A stretch of 64,000 nt of DNA from JBCDGZ01 sp038750655. Its GTDB lineage: Bacteria; Bacteroidota; Bacteroidia; Chitinophagales; Saprospiraceae. Below, piece after piece: positions 43,932 to 52,931 of this stretch. Each line of letters begins with the position of its first letter. Positions within the stretch are counted from its first letter, which is position 1. The stretch is from NCBI GenBank assembly GCA_038750655.1, contig JBCDGZ010000007.1:23970-87969 (forward strand), written 5' to 3'. The translations under genes and the position numbers were made by a program. The notes beneath the pieces are model-generated. The model saw only the letters and a list, made by a program, of their open reading frames with translations, did no database searches and was not told the origin of the DNA.

Positions 43932-46190
43932 ATGGTACTATTTAAGAAAACAGAGGAGCCACATAAGTTTAGATTCTATCATCAGCATGATCAAATAGAT
44001 TGCGGTCCTGCCTGCCTTAGGATGATTGCCGGATTTTACGGAAAACAATACAGTTTGAGCCACCTGCGCGACATCATGTATCTGGGGAACGAGGGGGTGA
44101 GCCTGTTGAGCATCAGCGATGCTGCCGAGAAAATAGGGTTCCGAACCCTCAAAGCCAAACTGCCCCTTGAAACGTTGATTAACGACTGCCCGCTGCCTTG
44201 TATCTTACATTGGCAGCAAGATCACTTTGTGGTGTTGTATAAGATTACGCGTAGTCGCTTTGCTTTTTGGAAAAAAAAGGACGATCTGGTTTTTGTGGTA
44301 GCTGACCCCGGTCATGATATGGTCCGACTAGACAAAAAGGCATTTTTGAAAAACTGGGTAAGCACCTCTGAAGGAAAAGGAATTGGGCTCTTTTTGGAGC
44401 CAAGTCCTGAATTTTATAAACAAAAATCAGTCAGTAAAAAGCGATTAGGCTTTAGCTTTCTATTGCCCTATATCAAGCCTTACAAGAAATACATTTTCCA
44501 GATTTTACTGGGAATGATACTCGGGAGTTTAATTGCATTGGCCTTTCCTTTTTTGACACAAGCACTGGTTGACTATGGGGTGGAGTTGAAAGATTACAAT
44601 GTCATTTATCTCATTTTGCTCTCCCAAATCCTACTATTCTTTGGAAATACAGCCATTGATTTTATCCGGAATTGGCTGATGTTACACATGAATACGCGAG
44701 TTAGTGTCTCGCTGATCTCGGACTTTCTGATCAAACTGATGAACCTCCCCATTCGCTTTTTTGATACCAAATTAGTCGGAGATATTACTCAGCGGATTAA
44801 GGACCACAGTCGGATCGAAATATTTCTGACCGGCGCGGCTTTAGCCTCCTTGTTCTCCGCAGTGAACATACTCATCTTTTCCATCGTACTGGCCATTTAC
44901 GATTGGCTCATCTTATTTGTCTTTCTCAGCTTGAGTTTCTTTTCCATTCTATGGATACAAATCTTCATGGGGAAGCGAAAGAACATTGATTACAAACGCT
45001 TTTTAGCACAAAAAGAGAATCAGGACAGCTTGGTTGAACTCATCACCGGTATGCAGGAAATCAAGCTCTTTGGTGGGGAGAAAACGAAGCGTTGGTCTTG
45101 GGAACATTTACAAATTAAGCTGTTCAAAGTCAAAGTACAAAGCCTCGCCTTGGAGCAGTACCAGCGCAGTGGATTTATCTTCATTACACAAATCAAAAAT
45201 ATTATCATCTCCTTTCTAGCCGCCAAGGCCACTGTCGAAGGGTCGATGACGCTGGGAATGATGCTCAGTATTTCCTACATCATCGGACAGCTGAACAGCC
45301 CGATTGAACAGCTCGTTGTATTTTTTAAGGCCGCTCAGGATGCGGGCATTAGCCTGGATCGGCTTCAGGAAATACACAATAAAGAAAACGAGGATGAGGA
45401 GTTGGCAGCCCCAGAGGGAGCCCCCTACCTCCGTCCAGACTTTCGGTTCAACCAAGATATTCACATTCGCAACCTGGCTTTTCAGTACGAAGGGCCGCGG
45501 TCCCCTTTTGTATTGGACGATATTAGCCTAACCATTCCGCACGGTAAAACCACCGCTATCGTTGGAGAGAGTGGAAGTGGTAAAACTACCCTTTTAAAAT
45601 TACTGCTCAAGTTCTACGAGCCGGTCGAAGGCAGTATTATGATTGGAGATACCGATCTGAGCCATATCCCGGCAAGTGTTTGGCGAAAGCAGTGTGGTGC
45701 CGTAATGCAAGAAGGATTCATTTTCTCCGATACGATCACCCGCAATATCATTGTGGATGGAGGAGAGATTGATGAAGAGCGATTGCTAAAATCTGTGGAA
45801 ACCGCCAATATCCAAGATTTTATCGAAACCCTCCCCACCAGCTACACCAGCAAAATTGGCAACCTCGGTCTGGGCCTGAGCACCGGCCAAAAGCAACGCA
45901 TCCTCATTGCTCGGGCCGTCTACAAAAATCCTACCGTCCTCCTCTTCGATGAGGCCACGAGTGCCCTGGATGCCAACAACGAAAAAGTTATTGTAGAAAA
46001 TTTGAAAGACTTTTTTGTCAACAAAACGGTCCTCGTCATTGCTCACCGACTTAGCACCGTTAAAGATGCTGACCAAATTGTCGTCATGCAATACGGACAA
46101 ATTGTAGAGACCGGAAAACACGAAGAACTCGTGGCCCAAAAAGGCTACTATTATGAATTGATCAAAAATCAATTAGAGCTGGGGGGCTAG
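43932..46190 (+). CDS. Peptidase-containing ABC exporter (C39 peptidase, membrane and ATPase domains)
   Basis: The 752-residue protein cleaves double-glycine leaders and exports the core. Residues ~12-150 are the C39 peptidase with oxyanion Gln18, catalytic Cys24 (QIDCGPAC), His98 (DHFVVLY) and Asp125 (ADPG). Six membrane helices span ~185-460. The ATPase domain (~500-750) has Walker A GESGSGKTT, signature LSTGQKQR, Walker B VLLFDEATSALD and the switch His in IAHRLS. All catalytic residues are present. It is the third-last gene of the cluster and is followed by a short HlyD-like protein after 29 nt. Confidence 0.96.
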   Translation: MVLFKKTEEPHKFRFYHQHDQIDCGPACLRMIAGFYGKQYSLSHLRDIMYLGNEGVSLLSISDAAEKIGFRTLKAKLPLETLINDCPLPCILHWQQDHFVVLYKITRSRFAFWKKKDDLVFVVADPGHDMVRLDKKAFLKNWVSTSEGKGIGLFLEPSPEFYKQKSVSKKRLGFSFLLPYIKPYKKYIFQILLGMILGSLIALAFPFLTQALVDYGVELKDYNVIYLILLSQILLFFGNTAIDFIRNWLMLHMNTRVSVSLISDFLIKLMNLPIRFFDTKLVGDITQRIKDHSRIEIFLTGAALASLFSAVNILIFSIVLAIYDWLILFVFLSLSFFSILWIQIFMGKRKNIDYKRFLAQKENQDSLVELITGMQEIKLFGGEKTKRWSWEHLQIKLFKVKVQSLALEQYQRSGFIFITQIKNIIISFLAAKATVEGSMTLGMMLSISYIIGQLNSPIEQLVVFFKAAQDAGISLDRLQEIHNKENEDEELAAPEGAPYLRPDFRFNQDIHIRNLAFQYEGPRSPFVLDDISLTIPHGKTTAIVGESGSGKTTLLKLLLKFYEPVEGSIMIGDTDLSHIPASVWRKQCGAVMQEGFIFSDTITRNIIVDGGEIDEERLLKSVETANIQDFIETLPTSYTSKIGNLGLGLSTGQKQRILIARAVYKNPTVLLFDEATSALDANNEKVIVENLKDFFVNKTVLVIAHRLSTVKDADQIVVMQYGQIVETGKHEELVAQKGYYYELIKNQLELGG

Positions 46191-46219
46191 CCCCCCAGGG
46201 CTCTGTAAATAGACGTGCT

Positions 46220-46738
46220 ATGCCAAATAATTTCGAAATACGAAGCAGAGAAGTACAAGACGTCCTCGGCCGTCCTCCCGCCTGGATCATTCGCGCAGGC
46301 ATTTCTTTAGTACTTGTCATACTAGCCCTTTTCGTTCTGCTTTCTTTTATCCTCAAATTTCCCGAATTGGTTTACGCCGATTTTGAAATTACCCAGTATA
46401 CCACCGCTCAGCAAGCTGCTGTCGACGGAAATTCAAGCCCCTTTGTTCTGGGCAATATTTACATTAATCAAGAGGATATTAGAAAAATAGCCCCTAAGCA
46501 AGAAGTCCGTATTTTGGTTGATGGATTTCCAAAAAGCGAGTATGGCTATCTGGTCGGCGAAATTTTAGAGGTTGCGGATTCGCTGAATGCAGGGCAGCAG
46601 CTTCGCGCTTCCGTTAGCATTACTTTCGAAGAAGAGGAGAGTCCTAATATCCCTCTCAAAGTAGGGATGCATGGAGACGCTATGATTGTCTACAAAAGCA
46701 GCACCTCTGTTTTTCAACGGATTTCGAATAAGGATTAA
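46220..46738 (+). CDS. Minimal HlyD-like periplasmic adaptor lacking the coiled-coil region
   Basis: The 172-residue protein has the N-terminus of Bacteroidota HlyD adaptors (a cytoplasmic segment with SREVQDVLGRPPAWIIR and one membrane helix, ~23-46). It passes almost directly into what resembles the C-terminal adaptor barrel (PKQEVRILVDGFPKSEYGYLVGEIL, here ~95-120) and an end with KVGMHGDAMIVYKS. The ~250 residues of lipoyl and coiled-coil hairpin found in usual 400-450-residue adaptors are missing, with no sign of frameshift. It follows the exporter by 29 nt. It is either a specialised short adaptor or a stable in-frame deletion. Confidence 0.8.
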   Translation: MPNNFEIRSREVQDVLGRPPAWIIRAGISLVLVILALFVLLSFILKFPELVYADFEITQYTTAQQAAVDGNSSPFVLGNIYINQEDIRKIAPKQEVRILVDGFPKSEYGYLVGEILEVADSLNAGQQLRASVSITFEEEESPNIPLKVGMHGDAMIVYKSSTSVFQRISNKD

Positions 46739-46921
46739 AGATCACCTAAACGTACAGCGCAGGACACCGTAATACTTGACAAAGTCCTAATATTTAACGA
46801 CCTTCACTGTACATCAAGACTATAAACTGCCCTCTAGTCTGCCGAAGCATTAAGTTAATGCGCTGGCATTCTATTCATCTTGTGAATCCAAGGAGGATAA
46901 AGTACTACCCACAGAAGCTTA

Positions 46922-47044
46922 TTACATTACAATGTCATCTGTAATGATGATTTCTTGTTCTGTGTTTTGTGGAAGCGGATTTTGATCATCCGCGGGCATA
47001 AAAAGACTACCCAAAATTAAGATTATTGTGATTAGATTTCCCAT
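46922..47044 (-). CDS. Possible small secreted peptide (40 aa), antisense to the cluster
   Basis: An ATG-started minus-strand frame encodes a hydrophobic N-terminus (NLITIILILGSLFM) followed by a polar, acidic remainder (ADDQNPLPQNTEQEI). This fits a short signal peptide with a ~23-residue mature part. It is alone on this strand in the gap 46739-47222. No promoter match or family was recognised. Confidence 0.35.
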   Translation of the reverse strand: MGNLITIILILGSLFMPADDQNPLPQNTEQEIIITDDIVM

Positions 47045-47222
47045 ATACTGAATTGTTAATACTGTACTACTAATATTCAATTTTTTACGCCTGAATTGGT
47101 AAGCGAAATACAGTGATACAGGACATTAATATCCACTCGAAATATTTTACAATATTACATTAGCCGTTGATTATCAGGGGATAGTGATGTTTGTACTCAT
47201 ATTGTTTAACTAAAAAACGAGT

Positions 47223-48734
47223 GTGGTGGATTTTATTTTAGAAGTGGTTCGTATTATTAATACTCACCGCGTTCAGCGTGTTGAAATTCTTGGAGAACAC
47301 TATGGCGAGAAGAGCAAGTATTCCCAGTTGTATCAAGGCATTAAGGAAGGTAAAATTAGTAGTGATAAAGACGCCGCCACCTTGTTGTATGACGGTGATG
47401 TGAATAATCTCAACTATAAAAAATTCAAGTTTCGCTTCCGTCAACGGCTCATCGATACCCTCTTTTTTATCGATACCAACGCCCCCAATTTTACAGATAT
47501 TCAAAGCGCCTACTACAATTGTTATAAAAATTGGGCGGCGATTAGGATTCTCTTTGGCAAGAGCGCCAAAAGGAGCGCGGTTATCCTCGCCGAAAAATTG
47601 CTTCGACAGGCCCTAAAGTTTGAGTTTACCGAAATCATCCTTAACCTCTCACGAGTACTTCGATTACACTACGCTACTGTCATTGGGTCCAAACGGAAAT
47701 TCAAGGTCTACGATGAACTGCTCAAATCGCAGCTTTTTATTCTTGAGGCAGAAACTAAAGTCGAGGAACTGTACGAAGATTTGTTGATTGAGTTTGTCAA
47801 TTCACGAGCTACTAAAGGCGGATTTTCGGAAAAGGCCCAGCAATATATTGATGAGCTGAGTCCCTATCTAGGGAAGGTTAACACCTTTAATTTTATCTTC
47901 TTCTCCCACACGATCATGGTCCTGCGCTATGAAATTATCAATGACCATAACAATGTGGTGGAAAAGTGCCTGGAAGCCATTTCGGCTTTACAACTTAAGC
48001 CCTTTACCTTAAAGGGACAGTTCTTTCCTTTTCTTTTCAAAATCCTCTCTGCCTATCTCAAAATGGGGCGTTACGAGGAGATTCCTTCCATTGCTCAGAA
48101 ATGTACGCAGGTCATAGATGAAGGAACCATCAACTGGTTTAAATTCCATCAAGTCTATTTTCAATATTTGCTGCACATCGAAGAATACGAGGAGGCGCTG
48201 ATCGTTTTGGAGAAAATAACCCTTCATCCTCGGCTTAAATTTCAGAGTCAGGATACTCGAGAAAACTGGAAAATCTTTAGCGCCTATATGTATTTTCTCA
48301 GCTCTCTGGGCTTGATTGCCGACGATAAATTCTCTAAAAAGAATAAGCGGATGTTCCGCCTAGGAAAGTTTCTGAACGAGGTACCCGCTTTTACCAAAGA
48401 CAAACGCGGATTTAATATTTCCATTCTGATCATTCAAGTGCTGGTCTTTCTATGTGATAAGAAATACAATGCCATCTTTGACCGAATCAATGCGCTGGAA
48501 CGCTATTCGACCCGCTATCTAAGGAGAAACGATACCTTTAGGAGCAATTGCTTCATCAAGATGTTAATCCTCATTCCGAAGGGCCATTTTAATCGGATGG
48601 CCGTGGAGCGCCATACCGAAAATTACAGTAAGCAATTGAAAAGTATGCCTTTGAGTCAGGCCAATCAATCCAGTGAGATTGAAATCATCCCCTACGATAG
48701 GTTGTGGGAGTACATTCTACGATTGCTGGATTAA
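47223..48734 (+). CDS. Unrecognised 503-aa helical cytoplasmic protein
   Basis: The frame begins with tandem GTG codons (47223 and 47226); no ATG lies nearby. The product is rich in helical, aromatic-basic segments (KKFKFRFRQRLIDTLFFID, YYNCYKNWAAIRILFGK) and contains TPR-like pairs in the middle (YEEIPSIAQKC, YEEALIVLEKI). It has no signal peptide or membrane helix. Similar ~500-residue proteins sit beside accessory or surface-protein genes in related bacteria, from memory and without known function. It lies 484 nt after the HlyD-like gene and may be a separate unit; its stop is 10 nt from the convergent BatD stop. Confidence 0.75.
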   Translation: MVDFILEVVRIINTHRVQRVEILGEHYGEKSKYSQLYQGIKEGKISSDKDAATLLYDGDVNNLNYKKFKFRFRQRLIDTLFFIDTNAPNFTDIQSAYYNCYKNWAAIRILFGKSAKRSAVILAEKLLRQALKFEFTEIILNLSRVLRLHYATVIGSKRKFKVYDELLKSQLFILEAETKVEELYEDLLIEFVNSRATKGGFSEKAQQYIDELSPYLGKVNTFNFIFFSHTIMVLRYEIINDHNNVVEKCLEAISALQLKPFTLKGQFFPFLFKILSAYLKMGRYEEIPSIAQKCTQVIDEGTINWFKFHQVYFQYLLHIEEYEEALIVLEKITLHPRLKFQSQDTRENWKIFSAYMYFLSSLGLIADDKFSKKNKRMFRLGKFLNEVPAFTKDKRGFNISILIIQVLVFLCDKKYNAIFDRINALERYSTRYLRRNDTFRSNCFIKMLILIPKGHFNRMAVERHTENYSKQLKSMPLSQANQSSEIEIIPYDRLWEYILRLLD

Positions 48735-48744
48735 AACTGTAGCA

Positions 48745-50526
48745 TTAGGCACCAATCTGCTCTTCAATCTTAGCCACCAAATCCATTGCTGTATGGTAGG
48801 TTTCATTCATCGCCGCTGCGTTGTCTTTGCCCGCAAAGAGCGCCATTTCACAAGTTTTTAAGATGCCCATAAACTGCTCGATCAGCGGAGGATCAACTTG
48901 TAGGGATTGGAGTTTTTGTTGGACATTTTGCTTGCTCAGCTCAGCCAGCGGGATGTTGAGTTTATCGCAGGTGTAGCCGAAGAGGGCCTGAGAGACTTCG
49001 TTGTAAAATTCGCGGGGCTTTTGCTGCTGTAGGTACTGATCGGCCTGTGCGAGCCTTTGCTGGGCCAGCTGACGGGCGCGGTGGCGTTTGAGCAGCACCG
49101 GGTCGACGATTTCTTTGCCCGCCTGCAGCTGTCGGTAGCCGATGAAGCCTCCGAAGAGCAGCAGGGGCAGGCCCAGCAGCGTGTAGTAGAGCGGAGAGCC
49201 GAAAAAGCCGCCCTTGCCCTGCCGCAGCCGGGTGTCGGCCTTGATGTGCCGAATATCGCTTTCGGCCTGGGGTCGGTTGGGGGCCGCCGCGGCGGCCGTG
49301 CGCTTTTGGCTGCCCTGCTTGACTGTAAAGGCATAGTTCTGCCCGCCCAGCGTAATGTAGCTAAGGCTGTCGCTACTGTAGTAGCTGAACTCTGGGCGAA
49401 TGGTGTAGCGGCCGGGTTCGCGGGGGAGGATGAGGTATTCGATGATCTTACGGCCGGTGATTTCGCCGCGATTTTCTACTGTTTTTTCTTCGACGATGCG
49501 CGGTTCGTAGAGTTCTAGTTGGTCGGAGAGTTGCAGCTTGGGGGGGAGGACGCGCTTGATATCGCCGCTGCCGGTGATGGTCATGGTGAGGGTGATGGCA
49601 TCGTCGGTAGTGTAGTTCTTTTGGTTGTTGACCTGGGTTTGCATTTGGTAGCGGCCGACCGCTCCGTTGAAGGAGGGGGGAGCCCCGCTGGGGAGGGGGT
49701 TGATGTTGATGGTCAGTGCTGGGGTTTCGACTTGTAGGCGATTGATGTTGGGGGTGAAAAAGATGCCCCGGCCCCGGCGATTCTGTTTGCTATCAGCAAT
49801 GACGGCCAGCTGCATCACCATTGGATCAATGGTCAAAGCCCCTGCTTGCTGCGGGAACAGTGCTACTCGCTTTAAGACCTTAGTACTGAATTGCACGCCA
49901 TTAATCACCTCTTTAACTACCCGAGCATTGAACTTGCGAATATCCTGGGCAAAGAACCCCGAGTAGTCCGATTCAAAAAGAATCTTGTAGGTTTCAATAT
50001 CGCGAGTAGTGTAGAGTTTATAGTCCAAAATAACTTGCTCGCCAATTTGAGCCTCCGTTACATTGGCTTCGGCCTGAATGTAAATTTCGGCCTTCATTTC
50101 CTTGTCAATATCGTCGCGAGTAGTAGCGTTAGAATTTCTACCTTTTACAATTTCGATGCTAACCGGGTTACTTTTCAGGGTTTTACCGGCTGCCGTGACC
50201 GTCGCTGGTCCAATGGTAAATTTCCCGATTTTCTTAGGTTGCAAGGTGTAGGAATAGCTTATAGACTGGCTCCAACTGCCATTGATAGAGGTTACGCTAG
50301 TCGATTGATTCGGTCCTCCCAGAATCTTAAAATCTTTGAAGGAGGGCGGGGAGAAGTTGTAGGTCTTGGCATTTTTCAACGTAAATGTCACTTCAAAATA
50401 GCTACTCAACACCACTTGCCGAGCATCCGCACTGGCCTCAAAACTGACCGTTCCCTGTGCGAAAGTCAGCAGCGGAGACAGCACAAAGAGCAATATAATA
50501 CGGATCATTAGACGACGAGAACTCAT
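48745..50526 (-). CDS. batD: BatD family protein (full length)
   Basis: The 593-residue membrane protein has a signal peptide (to FAQ, ~23) and N-terminal immunoglobulin-like BatD domains (VLSSYFEVTFTLKNA, DFKILGGPNQSTSVTS). A middle region follows to ~440, then a membrane helix (YTLLGLPLLLFGGFIGY) and a C-terminal helical cytoplasmic-like domain of about 110 residues. BatD belongs to the Bat (Bacteroides aerotolerance) complex. It is the last gene of the operon, 11 nt after the short BatD paralogue, with which it shares the DF(K/N)I(L/V)GGPNQS motif. Confidence 0.92.
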   Translation of the reverse strand: MSSRRLMIRIILLFVLSPLLTFAQGTVSFEASADARQVVLSSYFEVTFTLKNAKTYNFSPPSFKDFKILGGPNQSTSVTSINGSWSQSISYSYTLQPKKIGKFTIGPATVTAAGKTLKSNPVSIEIVKGRNSNATTRDDIDKEMKAEIYIQAEANVTEAQIGEQVILDYKLYTTRDIETYKILFESDYSGFFAQDIRKFNARVVKEVINGVQFSTKVLKRVALFPQQAGALTIDPMVMQLAVIADSKQNRRGRGIFFTPNINRLQVETPALTININPLPSGAPPSFNGAVGRYQMQTQVNNQKNYTTDDAITLTMTITGSGDIKRVLPPKLQLSDQLELYEPRIVEEKTVENRGEITGRKIIEYLILPREPGRYTIRPEFSYYSSDSLSYITLGGQNYAFTVKQGSQKRTAAAAAPNRPQAESDIRHIKADTRLRQGKGGFFGSPLYYTLLGLPLLLFGGFIGYRQLQAGKEIVDPVLLKRHRARQLAQQRLAQADQYLQQQKPREFYNEVSQALFGYTCDKLNIPLAELSKQNVQQKLQSLQVDPPLIEQFMGILKTCEMALFAGKDNAAAMNETYHTAMDLVAKIEEQIGA

Positions 50527-50537
50527 GCCAAAACAGA

Positions 50538-51089
50538 TTAGATTTTGTAAATCTTACGCTTTTTCTTTTTCTTCTTTTTATCGGGCTGTGCCTTGGGCTC
50601 CAACTCCTCTCTGGGTATCATTGGCTGTATGGGGGCATTTTGCCAAGGGGAGGGGAAGGAGAAAAAGGAGCGATCGCGCTGTGGCTGATCGGGCATTTGT
50701 TGGATGCCATCTGGATTGGGATAGACACGGATTTCCATGGGGAGCGTTTCCATAATTTGCTCTCCTGCTTGAATGCTGGAAGGCTCGATAAAGAAGCTGC
50801 CTTCTTCTTTGGGTTCCAGATAAAAAGAGTAGCTCTGACTTTGGCTCATCTCACCATTGACAAAGCTCATGCTAGAGGATTGGTTGGGCCCTCCAACGAT
50901 ATTGAAGTCTGTAAAGCTCGGGGGATCAAACTGCCTTCCGGCTGCCCCTTCAAGCGTAAAAGTCACTTTGAAGTAATTGCCAATCAGCACCGAGTCCGTG
51001 CTAACATTGATCGTAAAAGTGGCTTCCTGTGAGCGTAAGGCGGTATTGCTCAGCAGAAAGGCGGCGGCGAATATTAACAACTTTTTCAT
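50538..51089 (-). CDS. Short BatD-like protein with only the first BatD domain
   Basis: Start at the ATG 51089 gives a signal peptide (MKKLLIFAAAFLLSNTALRSQ) and 183 residues, and the gene begins 1 nt after the BatC stop. The mature part has one BatD-like immunoglobulin domain (LIGNYFKVTFTLEGA, DFNIVGGPNQSSSM). A Pro-rich stretch and a lysine-rich tail (KKKKKKRKIYK) follow in place of the usual membrane helix. It is a partial duplicate of the neighbouring full BatD. No frameshift remnant is visible, so it is probably a real, shortened paralogue. Confidence 0.85.
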   Translation of the reverse strand: MKKLLIFAAAFLLSNTALRSQEATFTINVSTDSVLIGNYFKVTFTLEGAAGRQFDPPSFTDFNIVGGPNQSSSMSFVNGEMSQSQSYSFYLEPKEEGSFFIEPSSIQAGEQIMETLPMEIRVYPNPDGIQQMPDQPQRDRSFFSFPSPWQNAPIQPMIPREELEPKAQPDKKKKKKKRKIYKI

Positions 51090-51090
51090 C

Positions 51091-51852
51091 TTACCAGTCT
51101 TTTTTTGATTTAGATTTTTTACCACTTCTTTTTCTCATCTTTTCCTGTACTTTTCTTTCTTCTTCCTCCGTAATTTCCAGCAGCTTGCGGGCCTCTTCCT
51201 TACTCATGTCCTGTTCTTGCTCTTGTGGTTGTTGTTGCTCTTGTTCCTGTTCCTCATTTTCCTCTTGCTCTTGTTGCTGCTGTTGATCTTGCTGGTCTTG
51301 TTGTTGCTGCTGGTCTTGTTGCTCTTGTTGCTGCTGTTGTTCCTGTTCTTGCTGCTCTTGTTGATCATCGTTTTGATCCTGATTCTGTTGTTGTTGCTGC
51401 TGCTGTTGTTGCTGCTGTTGACGCAGCATCCGCTGGGCCATGACCAGGTTTTTCTTGGTGTCTAAATCCTGGGGTTGCAGTCGCAGCGCATCCTTGTAGG
51501 CTTGAACGCTTTTGTCCATTTCTCCTTTCGAATAATGAGCATTCCCTAGATTGTAGTAAGCCTTGGCTTTGGTACCTTGGTTGGTCGCCGTTTCGGCGGC
51601 TTCGGTGTAGTGTTTGATGGCTTCATCGAAGCGACTTTGCTGGTAGGTGGTATTGCCCAGGTTGTAGGTACCGTTTACAGACTGCTTTTTTTCCAACGAC
51701 TTGCGGTATTTTTCTTCGGCCTCGCTGTACTTATTTTTCTTGTACTGGCTGTCGCCCTGCCGCAGAAAAGAATGGGCAGACTGGCCTTCGGCCTCCCAGC
51801 CCCAGCTACTCAACAGGGCGAGCAGCAAGCATCTAAAGATGATCTTTTTCAT
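51091..51852 (-). CDS. BatC/BatE-like TPR protein with Gln-rich tail
   Basis: The ATG at 51852 gives 253 residues. A signal peptide (to AEGQ, ~24) precedes about four TPR helices pairs (SEAEEKYRKSLEKK, YNLGNTTYQQSRFDEAIKHY, AYYNLGNAHYSKGEMDKSV) up to ~135. Residues ~143-210 are almost only Gln with Asp/Glu. The end is a basic, helical tail (KRSGKKSKSKKDW). TPR proteins of this kind are standard in Bat operons; the low-complexity tail is unusual. It overlaps nothing, with 1 nt to the next gene. Confidence 0.9.
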   Translation of the reverse strand: MKKIIFRCLLLALLSSWGWEAEGQSAHSFLRQGDSQYKKNKYSEAEEKYRKSLEKKQSVNGTYNLGNTTYQQSRFDEAIKHYTEAAETATNQGTKAKAYYNLGNAHYSKGEMDKSVQAYKDALRLQPQDLDTKKNLVMAQRMLRQQQQQQQQQQQQNQDQNDDQQEQQEQEQQQQQEQQDQQQQQDQQDQQQQQEQEENEEQEQEQQQPQEQEQDMSKEEARKLLEITEEEERKVQEKMRKRSGKKSKSKKDW

Positions 51853-51888
51853 AATCAAAGTAGCTTATCAATAATTTGTTTCTGTCCC

Positions 51889-52920
51889 TTATGCTTTAAA
51901 AATATCTTTGCCTTCCCACCACTTACTCTTGCTGTAGGGCAGCAAAAACTCAATGATAATCAGGAGCATTCCCAGGGCAATAAAATACTGAAAATAACTC
52001 TCAAACTCCGTAAACGAGCGTTGTTCAAACTCCTTTTTTTCGATCCGGTTGATACTTTCTCGCAAACTGCCCAGAATTTTATCGCCTTCTACCAGATTGA
52101 AATAGGCCCCCTCGCCGGCATCGGCCAGCTCGCGGAGCATCGACTCGTTGAGCTGCGACGTAATCGGGTTGCCCGTTTTATCCCGCTTGTAATCCTGCCG
52201 CCCCGCTACAACCGTTGGAATTAAGCCCCCTCGGGCCGTTCCCACCCCAATCGTATAGATCAACAGCCCGTTGTCATTAGCCGTTTTGGCTTGCTCCAGG
52301 GCCTCCTCATCGTGGTTCTCGCCGTCTGTGATGATAACTAGGGCCTTGTGGTTTTTATTGTCTTCTTCAAAAGATCGCTCGCTGAGCGAAATGGCTTCGC
52401 TGATGGCCGTCCCCTGGCTAGGAGCCATGCGGGTATTGGCACTTTTCATAAACAGCATCGCTGCCGCATAATCGGTGGTCAGCGGCATCTGCAAGTAAGC
52501 ATTCCCCGCGAAAATGATCGTTCCAATCCGCTCGCCCTTCAGCTCCATGATCAACTTTTGAGCAAACTGCTTGGCCCGTTCCAGGCGGTTGGGACGAATA
52601 TCCTCCGACATCATACTTTGCGAAATGTCCAGCGCAATAAAAACATCGATGCTCTTGCGCTTGGCCTTCTCCCGCTTGGTGCCCCACTGCGGATTGGCCC
52701 ATCCGATCACCAGTACGCTGAGCGCCAAGAGGAGCAGCCCAAACTTAATGAGGTGCTTGTAGCGCGATACCTGCGGCATCAGCCGCGCCACCAGGCTATT
52801 TTCCCCAAACCGGGCAAGCGCCTTCTTACGGGCGTACCAAGTCAAGGTGAAGAACACCGCCAGCACCGGAATCGCCAGCAAGACATACAAATATTCACTA
52901 TGTTCAAATCTAAACAGCAT
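51889..52920 (-). CDS. batB: BatB-like von Willebrand factor A domain membrane protein
   Basis: The ATG at 52920 gives 343 residues. Two N-terminal membrane helices (YLYVLLAIPVLAVFF, FGLLLLALSVLVIGW) are followed by a vWA domain (~90-300) with the metal-ion site DISQSMM, TTDYAA and TDGENHDEE. A C-terminal membrane helix (FQYFIALGMLLIIIEFLL) follows. It should sit in the inner membrane as part of the Bat complex with BatA, 11 nt upstream in the operon. Confidence 0.94.
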   Translation of the reverse strand: MLFRFEHSEYLYVLLAIPVLAVFFTLTWYARKKALARFGENSLVARLMPQVSRYKHLIKFGLLLLALSVLVIGWANPQWGTKREKAKRKSIDVFIALDISQSMMSEDIRPNRLERAKQFAQKLIMELKGERIGTIIFAGNAYLQMPLTTDYAAAMLFMKSANTRMAPSQGTAISEAISLSERSFEEDNKNHKALVIITDGENHDEEALEQAKTANDNGLLIYTIGVGTARGGLIPTVVAGRQDYKRDKTGNPITSQLNESMLRELADAGEGAYFNLVEGDKILGSLRESINRIEKKEFEQRSFTEFESYFQYFIALGMLLIIIEFLLPYSKSKWWEGKDIFKA

Positions 52921-52931
52921 AAACGTCTGAA

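Noticed and set aside
51217..51465. Leu/Val-rich plus-strand frame resembling a membrane protein
   Set aside because: It is the antisense of the glutamine-rich tract of the TPR gene; CAG/CAA runs read as Leu on the other strand.
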